From positions 1 to 5,570 of the forward strand of contig LJCR01000186.1 in the NCBI GenBank assembly GCA_001399705.1: a DNA stretch of 5,570 nucleotides, read 5' to 3'. This document shows, one piece after another, positions 4,695 to 5,570 of the stretch. Below the pieces are notes generated by a model. It worked only from the letters and a program-made list of their open reading frames with translations, made no database searches and was not told the origin of the DNA. A program made the position numbers and the translations under genes. Origin of the DNA: Kouleothrix aurantiaca (GTDB taxonomy: Bacteria; Chloroflexota; Chloroflexia; Chloroflexales; Roseiflexaceae). Numbering within the stretch: the stretch's first letter is position 1; the number at the start of each line of letters is the position of its first letter.

Positions 4695-5570
4695 TTACCC
4701 TTCAAACGCGGCCAGCGCCGCAAACGAGTCGCGCAGCGCCGGATACATCCCGCTATACACCGGATAGAGTCGCTCATAATCCGCAACGGCGTCGTGCGCG
4801 GGCGTGCTGACATCCTCCTGGCGGATCAGGTCGTTGCATGCGCTGGCAACATCGGGCCACGCGCCCGCGCCCACCGCCGCGAGGATGGCCGCACCAAGCG
4901 CCGCGCCTTCGCTGCTGTTGATTGTGTAGAGTGGAATGCCCAGAATGTCGGTCAGAATCTGCCGCCAGACCGGGCTTTTCGACGCGCCGCCACTCACCGC
5001 CGCTGTGGCGGGCACAACACCCAGGCCACGCAACAATTCCAGGTTATCGCGCAGGCCAAAGGCCACACCTTCCATCACGGCGCGCACTAATTGGCCCATA
5101 TTGCTGCGCAGGGTCAGGCCAACAAACGCCCCACGCGCCAGCGGGTCGGGGTGCGGGTGACGCTCGCCGGTCAGGTAGGGAACAAACAGGAGCCCATCCG
5201 CGCCGCGCGGCACCGCGCCAGCCAGTGCGCTCAGATCATTGTAGCTGCTGCCGGCCGCAACCGCGTCGTGCAGCCAGCGCATGCCACCCGCCGCGCTCAG
5301 CATCACGCCCATGTGGAACCACTGGCCCGGCACAGCGTGGCAGAAGGTGTGCAGGCGGCCATCGGGTTCGGGCTGGTACTGATCGTTCGCGGTAAACACC
5401 ACGCCAGATGTCCCAACCGTCACGCTCGTCTGGCCGCGCTGCAAGATACCGCTGCCAATCGCGGTGGCAGGCTGGTCGCCCGCGCCGCCAACAACCGGTG
5501 TGCCCGCGCGCAGGCCGGTTGCCGCCGCGCCAGCCGCGCCCACGTGCGCGCACACCTCGGGGCCTTCGCA
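4695..5570 (-). CDS. xylB: Xylulokinase (FGGY family), C-terminal part; gene continues past the right edge
   Basis: The frame is open from the right edge (codon TGC at 5570-5568) to TAA 4695-4697, giving 291 residues; full-length xylulokinases have about 480-510, so roughly the first 200 are missing. The enzyme phosphorylates D-xylulose with ATP to xylulose 5-phosphate, feeding the pentose phosphate pathway in the cytoplasm. Visible family features, numbered within the fragment: GGAGDQPATAIG with the catalytic Asp32, the phosphate loop TVGTSG (51-56), 'FCHAVPGQWFHMGVMLSAAGG' (76-96), PYLTGERHPH (131-140), the adenosine-binding GGASKSPVWRQ (194-204) and 'SEGAALGAA' (220-228). The FCHA and LSGER-like texts favour xylulokinase over glycerol or ribulose kinases. 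The start must lie outside; GTG 5555 is internal. Its substrate genes (xylose isomerase, sugar transporter) may lie to the right, but this cannot be seen. Confidence 0.93.
   Translation of the reverse strand, partial: CEGPEVCAHVGAAGAAATGLRAGTPVVGGAGDQPATAIGSGILQRGQTSVTVGTSGVVFTANDQYQPEPDGRLHTFCHAVPGQWFHMGVMLSAAGGMRWLHDAVAAGSSYNDLSALAGAVPRGADGLLFVPYLTGERHPHPDPLARGAFVGLTLRSNMGQLVRAVMEGVAFGLRDNLELLRGLGVVPATAAVSGGASKSPVWRQILTDILGIPLYTINSSEGAALGAAILAAVGAGAWPDVASACNDLIRQEDVSTPAHDAVADYERLYPVYSGMYPALRDSFAALAAFEG

Overview
The window is a high-GC bacterial chromosomal segment. Its genes use GC-rich codons, and the spacers between them are filled with short degenerate micro-repeats. The DUF3566-like membrane protein, the DinB protein, the ABC exporter pair and this style of repeat debris fit a Chloroflexota (Chloroflexia-like) genome best. 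That assignment is an inference from protein style, not from a marker gene, and an actinobacterial relative is not excluded.

Layout. Plus strand, 1-2084: the last 51 codons of one ABC exporter half-transporter, then a complete second half-transporter (153-2084) whose start overlaps the first gene's stop by 4 bases. The two very likely form a heterodimeric exporter. Region 2085-2640 has no gene. It holds a 16-bp hairpin, several patches of tandem micro-repeats with units of 7, 8 and 9 nt, and near its end a good sigma-70-type promoter (TTTACA-18-TATACT). That promoter drives a DinB/YfiT-type metal-binding protein (2651-3172). A 19-bp perfect hairpin follows and separates this gene from the convergent minus-strand genes.

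Minus strand, 5570 to 3254, in transcription order: the C-terminal ~290 residues of a xylulokinase (xylB; the gene begins outside the window), a ~400-base spacer rich in heptamer repeats and two large hairpins, a DUF3566-type two-helix membrane protein broken by a one-base frameshift at a short A/T run, and a small protein of unknown function (3254-3601).

The exporter, DinB protein and xylulokinase share no obvious pathway; this looks like an ordinary chromosomal neighbourhood. I found no new defence, mobile or biosynthetic system. The most distinctive signal is in the spacers: at least three different micro-repeat families each occur as an inverted pair with a 10-12 nt loop, two of them placed directly after gene ends. 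Next in interest are the frameshifted DUF3566 gene and an extra ~16-residue Gly/Thr/Ser-rich insert in the nucleotide-binding domain of the exporter.
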